Shown: positions 47,924-57,545, counted from the stretch's first letter. The stretch: DNA of 64,000 bases from a bacterium (GCA_028821455.1 JAPPGE010000005.1:39030-103029); one strand, 5' to 3'. The notes: a model not told the origin generated them from the letters alone. Translations and numbers: made by a program.

Positions 47924-48735
47924 CAGCGGAGGCGCTTCAAACCGGTCCGCGTGAAGTCGCGCTCATCGAGTTCGACTCCCAGCTGCAGGTCCACCCAGGA
48001 CATGACCGTGCTCTTGCCGGTGCGATGGTTGACCATCGTCTGCTGTCCGGCATACCAGAATCGTTCGAGGTGGAGTTCGTAGTCGGCGGCCGTCAGCGTC
48101 TTCAGAAGTTCGTTTCTGCGATCGTAGAACTCGACCTTCCAGGACCTGTACTCCTCCGTGTCGTGCCAGATCAGCTGCCGGGTGTAGCCTGAATCCTCTT
48201 CCAGGGGCACCCGTTCGATCACCGTGCAGACGAGGTCGCCGCAGGGCTCGTCGCCGAGGTAGCGGTAGGTGAATTTCTCGACGACCTGGTCGGTGATGTC
48301 CTCGTAGGCGAATTCGCTGCCCATGAAGGAACCCGAGCGGTTGGAAGAACTGATCCGCTTGACTCGTTCGAGGGCCGGAAGGAACAGCCAGATATCGTCT
48401 GACTTGTCACGGTTCGTGTGAATGAGAAACGCCGTTCCCCTGACGTCGCGCGGCTCGTCGAAGATGAAGACCGTCTTGTCGCCTCCATCGATGACTTCCA
48501 GGATCTTGATCCTGAGATGACGCTCGGTTTCCTGACCCTGTTTGGTGCGCAGCACCATCGTCAGACTGGCCGAGAAGTTGCCGAAGCCCTCACTGCGTTC
48601 ACGCGCTTCGAGGGCAATCTGGAGACCGCGCTCCTGGGCGTTCGCATCCTCGGCAACGGCAGGCGTGCCGGTCGCCAGACACATCATGCCCGCCAGGAAC
48701 ATGGCCGGCATTCGGGAGTACTTTGTGCAAGTCAT
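47923..48735 (-). CDS. LolA-like outer-membrane lipoprotein-sorting family protein
   Basis: The 270-residue product has a signal peptide (about 1-26, ending GTPAVAE), then a LolA/LppX-type half-barrel (ASLTMVLRTKQGQETERHLRI, RGTAFLIHTNRDKSDDIWLFLPAL). It matches the family annotated as outer membrane lipoprotein-sorting protein (DUF4292/LolA_like), whose members shuttle lipids in the periplasm. ATG 48735 is used because it begins the signal peptide; 48711 is an alternative. It lies between an RND permease and a beta-barrel gene on the same strand. Confidence 0.82.
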   Translation of the reverse strand: MTCTKYSRMPAMFLAGMMCLATGTPAVAEDANAQERGLQIALEARERSEGFGNFSASLTMVLRTKQGQETERHLRIKILEVIDGGDKTVFIFDEPRDVRGTAFLIHTNRDKSDDIWLFLPALERVKRISSSNRSGSFMGSEFAYEDITDQVVEKFTYRYLGDEPCGDLVCTVIERVPLEEDSGYTRQLIWHDTEEYRSWKVEFYDRRNELLKTLTAADYELHLERFWYAGQQTMVNHRTGKSTVMSWVDLQLGVELDERDFTRTGLKRLR

Positions 48736-48834
48736 CGCTGTCTCATGTCCAGGCACGCAGGCGGCAGGCACGTATCCGCAGCATGAAGAAGCATGGCCGA
48801 CTCGTCTCCGGTCCGCCCTGTAAGCCGTACCACA

Positions 48835-48863
48835 ACTATAGGTATTGTGCCGAACAGCGACAA
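48835..48863 (-). promoter_or_regulatory. Promoter for the LolA-like/beta-barrel pair
   Basis: On the minus strand TTGTCG (48863-48858), a 17-base spacer, then TATAGT (48840-48835). It lies in the 327-base gap after the RND gene, about 95 bases before the start at 48735, so the pair may be transcribed apart from the permease. Nothing else was recognised in that gap. Confidence 0.45.
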
Positions 48864-49062
48864 GGTGCCGCCGGTCAGGGGTTTGGCAGCCGGACTCCGG
48901 AGCATCATTCTCGTCAATCAGGGCTGTGCCTGCCGCACGACCTGACTGGGGCGGTGGCGCGGCAAGTCTGAACACCAGCCCATGGCTGCGGTTCGCGCCT
49001 GATCCTGCGTGTGAACGTGGCGTCCTCTCGGGCATTCAACCGGGACAACGCCGCGTCCGTGC

Positions 49063-51390
49063 CTAGTCGATCGACCGCTTCAGTCGTTCCCTGATTTGCG
49101 CCGTCGTTTCCTTCGTCGTGTCAAGCGCCATCAGCAACGGCGGAAGGAACAGGAAATCCGCCAACAGGGCAATGATGACCGTGATCCCGACCAGCAGGCC
49201 GAGCGCCTGGTTGGTCACCATTCCCGACGCTCCGAACACCATGAATCCCAGCGCGAACACGATCGTCGTCGCGGCCAGCGCCTTGCCGACCGCGCCGAAG
49301 GCGGACTGGACGGATTCCGACGGCAACTGTCCGCGTTTCCTGGCGTCGACATACTTGGTCATGAAGTGGATCGTGTCGTCCACGATGATGCCGAACGCAA
49401 TGGCGGTGACGACCGACGCTGCGACACCGACCTCACCTACCAAGTATCCCCAAATGCCCATCGCCATGGCGGCTGGCACGAAATTCGGGACCAGGCTGAT
49501 CAGGCCGAGGCGCACGCTTCTGAAAACGAAGAGCAGGAGCAGGGAGACGATGGCCATAGCCACGATCGTGCCCTGCAGCATGCCCTCGATGTTTCGTTGA
49601 ATGGAATGGGCCCCGACGACGGAAACGCCCGTCGCCTGGGTTTCCAGATCCGGTGCGTTCTCCTGGAACCAGGCTTGCGTGCGGTTGTCGAGGTCCACCT
49701 TCTCGCTGGTCGTGAGGCTCTTCAGCATGACCGTCGCACGCGTCGAAGACCGTTCCACGTTGATGAGGTTGTTCAGGTCGCGGCCGACCGGCAGGGAGAA
49801 CTCGTAGAGCAGCAGGTACTGCGCAGCGAGGTCGGAATCATCCGGGATCACGTAGTAGTCGGGATCGTCGCCGTGCAGGTTCATGTTCAGGCGCTTCATG
49901 ATGTCGGAGATGGCGAAGACGTGGGCAACTTCCGGCTGCGCTCGACTCCACTCCGCAAAGGCATCCACGTGGCGCAGAAAATCGACATCCGTGACCCCGC
50001 CCTCCCGGCCGGAGTTGAGTGAGTACTCGTACGTTTCGACGCCGGTGAAGTTCTCGCTCACGAAATCCGTGGATCGCCGGAACTCGTAACTCTCATCAAG
50101 CAGCTCAAGCCAGTTCTCGTGAAGCTCAATTCGCGAGATTCCGGCGATGAGTACGACCATCACGGCGGCGACGGACCACAGCAGGGCCGTACGGTAGGAA
50201 ATGACGAATCGCGCCAGGCGGTCGAAGAGAACTGCCTCCCGCGAGTGCGCAGGCCCGCTGCGCATCGGCACAATCGTCAGGAACGCGGGCAGCAACGTGA
50301 CCGAAAAGACAAAGGCAGCCATGGCGCCGAATGCCACCATGTTGCCCATCACCTGAAATGGTGGCATCTCCGCGAAATTCAGGCTGAGAAAGCCGATTGC
50401 GGTCGTCACCGATGTCAGGAGAACCGGCCACACGTTGGCCTGCAGGGAGTGAACCGCTGCCTGTTGACGGTCCATGCCTTTTCGCAGCCCCGCTCGCACT
50501 CCTTCGATAATGTGCACCGAATGCGCGACGGTGACCGCCATCAGGACAAACAACGCCGCGCCGCTCTCGCCGAACAGCTTCAGTCCGACCCAGCCGGTGA
50601 AGCCCAATGCGGATAGCATGACCGCGATCAGCATCACGAGAACCGCCACCATTCCCCAAAGCGAGCGCAGCAGAACGAGGGCGACGAGCAGCATGGTCCC
50701 GAGCGCGATGGGCGCGAGGACGCCCATGTCATCGTCAATCGCCTGCTTCATGGCGCGGTTGAGAATGAGTTCGCCGGTCAGGTGGTAATCGATGGTCGGG
50801 TACCGCTCTCTCGCTTCGGCGGCAGTCGCGTGGAGGAAGTCGGTAACCGCAAACCTTCCTTGCTGCCGGTCCTCGGGGAGCACAACGCTGACGACCAGTC
50901 CGGCGACGCGGCCATCCCTGGAAACGAAACGCCCTGCGACTTCTTCGGTACCGAGCGCAATTGTCCGAATTCGTTCGATATCGCTGTCGCTCAGGGAACT
51001 GCTGTCGTCGATCAGAGGTGCGACAATCAGCTCGTCCTCGAGGCCCTCGCTGTGCGTATAGTTTGTGATCGAATCAACGCGCGTGACGTACGGCGTTCGC
51101 CATAGCTGATCGGTCAGCTCTTCGATGGCGACGAGGGTTTCCGGGGTGAAAACGCTACCGCTCTGCGGCGCCACGACCACCAGCGCAGCGTCGGAGAGGG
51201 AGTAGGCATCCTCCAGCTCCGCAAGTGCGACGATGTGCGGGTCATCCTGGCCAAAGTGATTCCGCACGTCGACATCAACGACTGTGATGTACTGGGCGCC
51301 TGCAGCAAGGGCCAGCATCCCAACCAACGAGAACACGATGGTCAGCCACCGGCGACCGACGACGAGCGCAATGCAGGAATCGAGTGTCAT
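49063..51390 (-). CDS. RND superfamily (MMPL-type) transporter
   Basis: This 775-residue inner-membrane protein has the duplicated RND layout: one N-terminal span, a large periplasmic loop (about 35-215), five spans, then the same pattern again (span near 395, loop, five spans to 755). Motifs include VTVAHSVHIIEG in helix 4 of the first half and IAFGIIVDDTIHFMTKY in the second, where the Asp pair is typical of proton-driven MMPL/HpnN proteins. It groups with single-component lipid exporters rather than tripartite drug pumps, as no membrane-fusion protein is adjacent. It is followed by LolA-like and beta-barrel genes, suggesting transfer of a hydrophobic molecule to the outer membrane. Confidence 0.88.
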   Translation of the reverse strand: MTLDSCIALVVGRRWLTIVFSLVGMLALAAGAQYITVVDVDVRNHFGQDDPHIVALAELEDAYSLSDAALVVVAPQSGSVFTPETLVAIEELTDQLWRTPYVTRVDSITNYTHSEGLEDELIVAPLIDDSSSLSDSDIERIRTIALGTEEVAGRFVSRDGRVAGLVVSVVLPEDRQQGRFAVTDFLHATAAEARERYPTIDYHLTGELILNRAMKQAIDDDMGVLAPIALGTMLLVALVLLRSLWGMVAVLVMLIAVMLSALGFTGWVGLKLFGESGAALFVLMAVTVAHSVHIIEGVRAGLRKGMDRQQAAVHSLQANVWPVLLTSVTTAIGFLSLNFAEMPPFQVMGNMVAFGAMAAFVFSVTLLPAFLTIVPMRSGPAHSREAVLFDRLARFVISYRTALLWSVAAVMVVLIAGISRIELHENWLELLDESYEFRRSTDFVSENFTGVETYEYSLNSGREGGVTDVDFLRHVDAFAEWSRAQPEVAHVFAISDIMKRLNMNLHGDDPDYYVIPDDSDLAAQYLLLYEFSLPVGRDLNNLINVERSSTRATVMLKSLTTSEKVDLDNRTQAWFQENAPDLETQATGVSVVGAHSIQRNIEGMLQGTIVAMAIVSLLLLFVFRSVRLGLISLVPNFVPAAMAMGIWGYLVGEVGVAASVVTAIAFGIIVDDTIHFMTKYVDARKRGQLPSESVQSAFGAVGKALAATTIVFALGFMVFGASGMVTNQALGLLVGITVIIALLADFLFLPPLLMALDTTKETTAQIRERLKRSID

Positions 51391-51621
51391 GACGAGGTGC
51401 TGGCCCGGACGCGAGATTCACGTATAGCACCTTGCCCACAGCCCTGCCATGGGTAATCCCCTGCTGCCTGAACCCGATCATTCCCCCTGTTTTCGGCTGG
51501 CATTCAAGTCAACCCGTTGATTTGGCCTAGTTCGTCTGGCCGTCCCCGATCGATGGAGTATCCCCATGAACAGGGGGGCCGTTGAGTAACATGGCTGGGT
51601 TGTTTCCTCTTCTGAGTCATC

Positions 51622-52080
51622 ATGTACATCGACGCCGTCTCCATCCGTTCCTCACCGCCGGCCATCCTGCTCTGCGACGCCAAGAGGGAATGATCGCTCG
51701 GCACACCAACTCACCAAGGGGCCCTCGGCTCGCGTCGAAGGAAGCCGCTTCCTGCCCAAGGGAGGCGCCACGGTGCCAGGCTGCAACCGGGTGCTGGCTA
51801 TGATGGTGACGAGGACTCTTGCGCCCGCCTCGAAGCTGACCACGCTGAGGGGACCGGCCGAGGCCACCGCGGTGAGCACCCTTGGCGAGACCCTCGATGC
51901 GGGGCTGGACGAGGAGCGGGCCCGCTGGCATTCAAGGCTTTGCGAGGCCGCCGAGGCCTTGGCCGAACCCATTGGCGCGGCGACACGGCGCGAAACCCGC
52001 CATCTCAAGGTGCCGAACGAACAGCCGGCCGATGGCTCCTGTCGCCGCTTGGGGACCACGCCGCGGCTTGTTGTCATGCC
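51622..52080 (+). mobile_element. Degenerate IS1634-family transposase remnant
   Basis: ATG 51622 begins MYIDAVSIRSSPPAILLCDAKRE and stops. The first 17 residues match the conserved N-terminus of IS1634-family transposases (MYID.V.NR.SPPAILLRE..). Downstream, from about 51755 in another frame, SLPKGGATVPGCNRVLAMMVTRTLAPASKLTTLRG and AEATAVSTLGETL match the next conserved region (VAMI.AR...PASKLATARGL). The sequence between is deleted, and the DDE catalytic part and inverted repeats are not seen. This is an inactive fossil next to the Rieske gene. 52080 is an approximate end. Confidence 0.65.
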
Positions 52081-52229
52081 ATATCGGTGCCGTTTAGAGT
52101 CGTGGGCCGGAAGCCGGACTCGCAGCCGGCGCAGTTTGCGTTCAACCTCGTTCGATACGGCGGGGATGGAGTGTCGACATATCCCGGGCGTGGGGTGACC
52201 ACGTGCTTCGGTCTTTCCAGTCCCTTGTC

Positions 52230-53291
52230 ATGGCGGCGTCAACCTTGCCACGAACAAGTCAAGACAAGAACGGCGATTGCGGCGTGGCCGACCGGGCCGA
52301 CGCTCTCTTCCCGTTTCCCGAGGGTTGGTACTTCGTCGCAAGCCTGCACTCCCTGACCAGGGGTAAGCTGCTTGAAAGGCAGTGGCTTGGGCAGGACATC
52401 GTTGCATGGAGCGACGACAACGGAAGCGTCTGCGTGGCACAGTCCACATGTCCGCACATGGGTTCCGCTCTGGGCCCGACCGTCGGCGGCCGCCTGCGTG
52501 ATGGCTGCCTCGTCTGTCCCTTTCACGGTTTCACCTACGATATTGCCGGCAACTGTGTCGCGACCCCGTACGCACCGCCGCCGAAGTTCCTGGCGCTCAA
52601 CACCTATGCCACGCGGACCATTCAGGACCTCGTCTTTGCCTGGTGGAGCGCCACAGGCCGACCGCCGCAATGGCACCTGCCGGAAGCACCACCGGTCGAA
52701 CACGACTGGTGCGATCTGGAAGTCCGGACCGTCCGGTTTGCCGGCCATGTGCAGGAAATCGCGGAGAACTCCGTGGACCTCGCCCACCTGCGGTATGTGC
52801 ATGGCTACGGCAACGTGCAGCCTGTAGGATCGACAACGGTTGACGGATCGCACCTCTTTGTCCGTTTCGATTTCATCCGCAACCGCCCCATCGCGGGGTT
52901 TGTTGACAGCGCCTATCGTGTGTCAGCCGCCGCCCACGTCCATGGTTTGGGATACTCGTTCGTCGATATCCGGGAGCATTCCATTGGCATGGATCTCCGC
53001 CTGTGGGTCTTGGCCACGCCCGTCGACGGTACGTTGGTTGATCTGTCGCTGGCCAGTCAGATCCGGGAGATACGAAGGCCCAAGCGGCTGATCGTCGGCC
53101 TCGGCTTCCTGCCACCGGGATTTCGCACGAGGATCATGAACAAACTGGTGATTTCCGCGCAAATGAAGGATGTGCAGCAGGATGTCGTGATCTGGCAACG
53201 ACGTCGGTACCGGCCTCATCCCCGGTTGAGTCGCTCCGACGGCGACATCGGCAAGTACCGGCGCTATTGCAGGCAGTTCTATCCACAATGA
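52230..53291 (+). CDS. Rieske oxygenase, KshA/DAF-36-like
   Basis: This 353-residue protein has an N-terminal Rieske [2Fe-2S] domain with CPHMG and CPFHGFTYD ligands (Cys-x-His and Cys-x2-His about 17 residues apart). The non-heme iron motif is NSVDLAHLRYVHG. It resembles 3-ketosteroid 9-alpha-hydroxylase KshA and the cholesterol 7-desaturases DAF-36/Neverland more than aromatic-ring dioxygenases, so a steroid, sterol or other polycyclic lipid substrate is plausible but unproven. There is no adjacent reductase. The start is uncertain: ATG 52230 is used; GTG 52203 is the longest option and neither has a good Shine-Dalgarno. Confidence 0.82.
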   Translation: MAASTLPRTSQDKNGDCGVADRADALFPFPEGWYFVASLHSLTRGKLLERQWLGQDIVAWSDDNGSVCVAQSTCPHMGSALGPTVGGRLRDGCLVCPFHGFTYDIAGNCVATPYAPPPKFLALNTYATRTIQDLVFAWWSATGRPPQWHLPEAPPVEHDWCDLEVRTVRFAGHVQEIAENSVDLAHLRYVHGYGNVQPVGSTTVDGSHLFVRFDFIRNRPIAGFVDSAYRVSAAAHVHGLGYSFVDIREHSIGMDLRLWVLATPVDGTLVDLSLASQIREIRRPKRLIVGLGFLPPGFRTRIMNKLVISAQMKDVQQDVVIWQRRRYRPHPRLSRSDGDIGKYRRYCRQFYPQ

Positions 53292-53434
53292 GCACGTCGG
53301 CGGGGATGACTAGCGGCGCACATGCTCGCCGGGATGCGCCTGTGCGGGTCGCCTCGCGCCATTCACCTCCGCTCGGCGGCAGCGCGCGGCGCCAGGGTGG
53401 GGCGGACCGCTCCCTGACCACACGGTCGGTGCGA

Positions 53435-54793
53435 CTACGCTCGCCGAAAGCGCGATCCGTGCAGGATGCTCCCATAGTAGTTGAACGTACGTCTCGCTGC
53501 CGGGTCGCTGAAGGGGTAGTCAGCGCCCAGCTGTCGGGCGGCGGCCAGACCGGTGACGAAGCAGGTTTCCTGGCTGTTGACCAGCGTGTGTGCGCCGCAG
53601 TGCCACGTGCGTCGTCTGCCCTGGATGAAGCGGAACAGGTAGACGAGCAGCGCGACCTGGCGCACGTCGTGGACGACGTGTTGGAACTTGTACCGCTTGA
53701 TGATCTTGTCATCGTCGATGGGGTGGACCGGGTTGTAGGTCACCAGGCAGGGCTTGTCCGATCGTCTGGCCCATAACTGCTGGTTGTGGATGATGTACGT
53801 GATTTCGTAATTGTCCGGTTCCGTTCCGTACTGTTCGATATGATTTGTCCGGGTCGTCAAGGCCTTCACCTTGTCGTCCGGAAGGACCGAGGAGTCCCAG
53901 TGGACGACCGCCTCTCCGTGGATGGCGCTGTCATAGCGGATTGACGACAGGATGTAGCGTTCAAGGCGGGTCGGGCGATCGAGGATTTTCAGGGTTTGAT
54001 CCGCGCCGCACGCGAAGATCACTTCGTCGAACGTCTCCTTCACGCCCTCAGCGTCTTCGATCACGACGCCTGCCGCTTCCCGATAGACCCTCGAGACGCG
54101 CCGGTTGCGATAGATCTTGTCCTGAAAGCCGGCGGACAGGTTCTCGTAGATGCGTCGCGTTCCCTGGTCCCATGTCCACATGGGCGTTGCTGTCTGGATG
54201 TCAAAGAACTCAAGATACCTCGAGAAGAGTGCTGCAGGCAGGTCGTACACATTCGTCGCCAGCACGAAGTTGATGAACATCGGCTTCAGGATCTTGTACC
54301 TGAAGTCCTCGGAGAAGCCGCCCAGGTTCAGGACCGTCCGCATGCTGACGTAGTTGAACGGGTTGAGGACGTTCAGAAACCTGGACTGGCAACGGCTGAG
54401 CCAGCCGATCCAGTGCAGGCGCCGCAGGAGTCGCTGGAACCTGACGATCTCGGATCGCAACTCTTCCCTGATCGCGGAGTCGAAATCATGGGCATAGGCC
54501 TGGCCGCCGTACCCCACGCTGTAGTTGAACCTGGTATCGACCAGCTCGATGCCAAACTGCTCCATCAGCAGCAGGACATGCCTGTACACCGACGGGATCA
54601 TGGCGGTGACCGAAATGTCAAAGGGGACTGAACTCCCGTCGTCCTGAGGCATGTCGACCGTAACGGCGTTCCCGCCGATCTCTTCCTGGGCCTCGTATAG
54701 CCGGAAGTCGAAACGATCCGGGCGATGATGCAGGGCCCACGCGGCGCCCAGACCTGAAACCCCGCCGCCCACGATGGCAATTCGTTGCCGCAT
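53435..54793 (-). CDS. FAD-dependent oxidoreductase (COG2907-type)
   Basis: This 452-residue flavoprotein opens with the dinucleotide motif RIAIVGGGVSGLGAAWAL (residues 3-20) and GGNAVTVD, as in phytoene desaturase/amine-oxidase relatives. Members of COG2907 often accompany DUF1365 and cyclopropane-fatty-acid synthase genes and are thought to modify lipids, but those partners are absent here. The end WHCGAHTLVNSQETCFVTGLAAARQLG is family-typical. The start is fixed by GGGAAGG upstream of ATG 54793. It converges on the KshA-like Rieske gene. Confidence 0.85.
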   Translation of the reverse strand: MRQRIAIVGGGVSGLGAAWALHHRPDRFDFRLYEAQEEIGGNAVTVDMPQDDGSSVPFDISVTAMIPSVYRHVLLLMEQFGIELVDTRFNYSVGYGGQAYAHDFDSAIREELRSEIVRFQRLLRRLHWIGWLSRCQSRFLNVLNPFNYVSMRTVLNLGGFSEDFRYKILKPMFINFVLATNVYDLPAALFSRYLEFFDIQTATPMWTWDQGTRRIYENLSAGFQDKIYRNRRVSRVYREAAGVVIEDAEGVKETFDEVIFACGADQTLKILDRPTRLERYILSSIRYDSAIHGEAVVHWDSSVLPDDKVKALTTRTNHIEQYGTEPDNYEITYIIHNQQLWARRSDKPCLVTYNPVHPIDDDKIIKRYKFQHVVHDVRQVALLVYLFRFIQGRRRTWHCGAHTLVNSQETCFVTGLAAARQLGADYPFSDPAARRTFNYYGSILHGSRFRRA

Positions 54794-55252
54794 TACGGCC
54801 TTCCCTGCCGATTCCGCTGCTTCGCAGCCTACCACCGACCCGAACCGCCAACTTCCAGACCACATGCAGAGACCCGCACGCTGCCGGCAGGTCCTTTCGT
54901 GATCAGGGTCTGCGTCGATGGGAGTCCCTTCGGCGGGTCAGGACGTTGATGGAGTGCCGTTCCAGCCGGCTCTGTCGAGATCCTCCGCGACATGGCCGGT
55001 CGAGGATGTCGAAGGTCTCTGCAGCGTCTGACGGCGAAGACGCCGCCAGTGCGTTGGGTGTTCGTGGTCCTGCGCGTGGTGAGCACGCATGCGACCGCGT
55101 GCTTCTTTCTCGCGCCGACGCTCGATCGCGTCAGGACATCGCAGGACAACATCAGGGAGGGACCGGGAAGGGAGGACTCCGGCTGCTTCCCGCCATGAAG
55201 CCAGGGGCGTGCCGGCGGCCTCAATCGTGACGCACGCGAGGCGGCGGCGCCG
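54794..55252. other. Intergenic region without recognised feature
   Basis: About 460 bases between the FAD oxidoreductase and the TPR protein, both on the minus strand. Small ORFs are present on both strands but none shows a family signature or good ribosome-binding site; no strong terminator or promoter was identified. Confidence 0.4.
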
Positions 55253-56053
55253 TCAGCCCCCGCCGCCTTCAAAGCTTTCGAGGAGCTTGACCGCCTCGCC
55301 GTGGACGATGGCCCGGTACGCGTCTACGGTCGGGATCTCGATGGCAAGGACCACGAGTTCGTGCGCCCTCGTCCGGTACTCGTCATCATCCAGCATCAGA
55401 AGACCCAGCGCATACTCCAGGGCAACCTCCTTGGCATCCGGTGCTAGCTCGAAGGCCCTCTCGAGGTGCGCCAGGGCCTCTTCCTCCCGGGCTCCGTAGA
55501 GTGTGCGTGCCAGGAACGAGCCCATCACGCCGATCAGCTCCGAATGCAACCGGCCCAGCGTGAGGTGGGCCGCGACCAGATCGGGATCGATGCCCAGGGC
55601 TGTTTCCGCGGCCTCCTCGATCTTCTCGGCGTACCCCTTGTTCGAAGCCTCCAGGGAACTGATCACCTGCGCATGACGGCCGAGCGTGGCCGCCAGCATC
55701 ACGTGCGCATCGGCATTGCCCGGATCGAGTTCGATTGCCTTCCTCGCGAGCTCGATCGCGCGCAGCAGGAGTGGTTCCCTGGTGTCGTCTTCCTCCTCCA
55801 GGATGTAGTAGGCGTGGATCGCAAGCGACCTCGCTGCGAGCGCCTGCCCTTCGGACGTATCGAGCGTTTCGGCTATTCGAACCGCTTCCTCGAATCGTCC
55901 TTCAGCCAGGGCCAATTTCGCATCTTCGATGGTTCGGGCCCCGGCGCCCGGGGCCGTGACCAGGCAGAGAACCAACATGACCACGCTGGCAAGTGCCGAA
56001 GAAGGTACACCGGTCCCATGGGTGCGGTGCATGCTGAACGGTGGTGATGTCAT
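55253..56053 (-). CDS. Exported TPR-repeat protein
   Basis: The product is 266 residues with an N-terminal signal peptide (about 15-40, ending PGAGA). TPR-like helix pairs follow: AKLALAEGRFEEAVRIAETL, LARKAIELDPGNADAHVMLA, AAETALGIDPDLVAAHLTLG and EALAHLERAFELAPDAKEVA. Such scaffolds bind partner proteins in the periplasm. It has a weak Gly-rich C-terminus. No specific function can be assigned. It lies upstream of the FAD oxidoreductase on the same strand. Confidence 0.8.
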   Translation of the reverse strand: MTSPPFSMHRTHGTGVPSSALASVVMLVLCLVTAPGAGARTIEDAKLALAEGRFEEAVRIAETLDTSEGQALAARSLAIHAYYILEEEDDTREPLLLRAIELARKAIELDPGNADAHVMLAATLGRHAQVISSLEASNKGYAEKIEEAAETALGIDPDLVAAHLTLGRLHSELIGVMGSFLARTLYGAREEEALAHLERAFELAPDAKEVALEYALGLLMLDDDEYRTRAHELVVLAIEIPTVDAYRAIVHGEAVKLLESFEGGGG

Positions 56054-56137
56054 GAATCGTTCCGCCCTTACTCCCGCAGATTGCCGGTCCTCCCGGGCGG
56101 ATGCAGCATAGCAGACCTCGCGGGCTTCAGGACAGGG

Positions 56138-56803
56138 TCATGGCCGTGGAGCGGAGGAGAGGAATGCCTCCATGTGAAACCGTGCCTGTCCGGCGTGGTA
56201 GTGATAGGAACGGCCGACGGGACAGGCGCGCCGGGCCCGGCACCCAAGATTCATGCAGTCCGAACCTTCGGATGACTGCAGATGACTCCGGCAGGCGGGA
56301 ACGTCGTAGGAACCGGCTTCGAAGGCATGAACCGGACAGGTCGAAAGACAGGGCCGTTCGTCACAGGTCTCGCAGGGGCTTGGGGTGTCGTCCCGCGGCG
56401 GAAGATCCGCGATCGGTTCGCGGAAGACAAACGCGCCGCGATAGGCATGCCAGAGACCGTACTTCGGATGGATCAGGATGCCGACGGGAGAAACGGACAC
56501 GGCTTCGGCGCGCATCGCCCAGCGCTGGAAGGGTCGCCACGGCGGGCCCTCGAAGGGGAAGACGACCTCGCATCCGAAGGTGCGCGCGATGGCGCCGAGA
56601 ACCTTGCGGGTCCAGAGGTTCATCGGGTCCTTGCAGGTTTGCGGGACTGCAGCGAAGCTCCGCCACATGGCCGGACCGGCATTGCCGACCATCACGACAC
56701 AGGCGGCGTCGCTGCCGAGGCCGTCACCTGCGTCCGGTGCGAATCCACCCCTCGCGATCAGCCCGTACGGCTCAAGCGCCTGGCAGATGGCATCGTAGGT
56801 CAC
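56138..56803 (-). CDS. Ferredoxin-like [4Fe-4S] protein, uncharacterised
   Basis: The product is 221 residues. The C-terminal third has cysteine clusters CETCDERPCLSTCPVHAF and CMNLGCRARRACPVG that fit one or two [4Fe-4S] centres of the type found at the end of epoxyqueuosine reductase-like proteins. The N-terminal part (VMVGNAGPAMWRSF) resembles the same family, but the catalytic domain is reduced. GTG 56803 is chosen because it overlaps the GST stop (GTGA); the frame continues upstream inside the GST gene without homology. It is probably translated with the GST gene. Confidence 0.7.
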   Translation of the reverse strand: MTYDAICQALEPYGLIARGGFAPDAGDGLGSDAACVVMVGNAGPAMWRSFAAVPQTCKDPMNLWTRKVLGAIARTFGCEVVFPFEGPPWRPFQRWAMRAEAVSVSPVGILIHPKYGLWHAYRGAFVFREPIADLPPRDDTPSPCETCDERPCLSTCPVHAFEAGSYDVPACRSHLQSSEGSDCMNLGCRARRACPVGRSYHYHAGQARFHMEAFLSSAPRP

Positions 56804-57402
56804 GGATCGCTGGGCTCGGTCGAGGTCATGGACGGCCTCTGCGAAAACTCCGCAAACCATCGCACGAGAGCCCCGTGGCCGGTTCTCCAGTCGAGGTCGG
56901 CAAGGCGGAAGGTCACATAGCCGAGCGCCGCACCGACGGAGATCGTCGAAAGATCGACCGTTCCGGCGAAGGCGTCCGCCTCGCGGTCGAGATCCGCGAT
57001 GGCCCGCTCGATCTTGCCACGCTGGTGAGCGAGGAAACCGTCCCACTGCCTCTCCTCCGGGCGGCGGCGTTCCATGACGCTCGAAACGGCTGCCTCCATG
57101 ATTCCGTCAGCGAGCGCATGCCTGCGCAGGACATCCGATCGTTCGCGGGCGTCGGCCGGAATCAGGTTCGGTCCGCTGCCGCAGGAGTTGAGCCATTCGA
57201 CGATGACGAAGCTGTCGAAGAGTCTGCGGCCGTCGTCCAGAACCAGCGTGGGAACCTTTTCCAGGGGGTTGTCCGAGCGAAGGCTGCCGGGCGCCGCCGC
57301 CTGTGGACCTGTCAGTTCGATGCGATGAGCCACCCCCCTTTCGTGGGCGGCCACCATCACCTTCCTCACGAACGGCGACGTCGCGCTGAAATAGAGCTTC
57401 AT
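56800..57402 (-). CDS. Glutathione S-transferase family protein
   Basis: This 200-residue protein has a thioredoxin-like N-terminal domain (MKLYFSATSPFVRKVMVAAHE, NPLEKVPTLVLDDGRRLFDSFVI with the cis-Pro glutathione site) and an all-helical C-terminal domain. Ser near residue 8 would activate glutathione, as in bacterial beta/omega-like enzymes. The start is fixed by GGAGAATCC before ATG 57402. It forms an operon with the ferredoxin-like gene; the substrate is unknown. Confidence 0.9.
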   Translation of the reverse strand: MKLYFSATSPFVRKVMVAAHERGVAHRIELTGPQAAAPGSLRSDNPLEKVPTLVLDDGRRLFDSFVIVEWLNSCGSGPNLIPADARERSDVLRRHALADGIMEAAVSSVMERRRPEERQWDGFLAHQRGKIERAIADLDREADAFAGTVDLSTISVGAALGYVTFRLADLDWRTGHGALVRWFAEFSQRPSMTSTEPSDP

Positions 57403-57545
57403 GGATTCTCCGCATGGCGAATTTTGATCGTTCATCGAGAATAGGAGGACGGCCCTTCGAGTGCCACAGTCGCCTGCGGGGGCGACAACGGTTCTCTTCA
57501 TCGAATTCGGTTATGCTCGATTGGCGGGTTGCACCCGGTGAAGGA

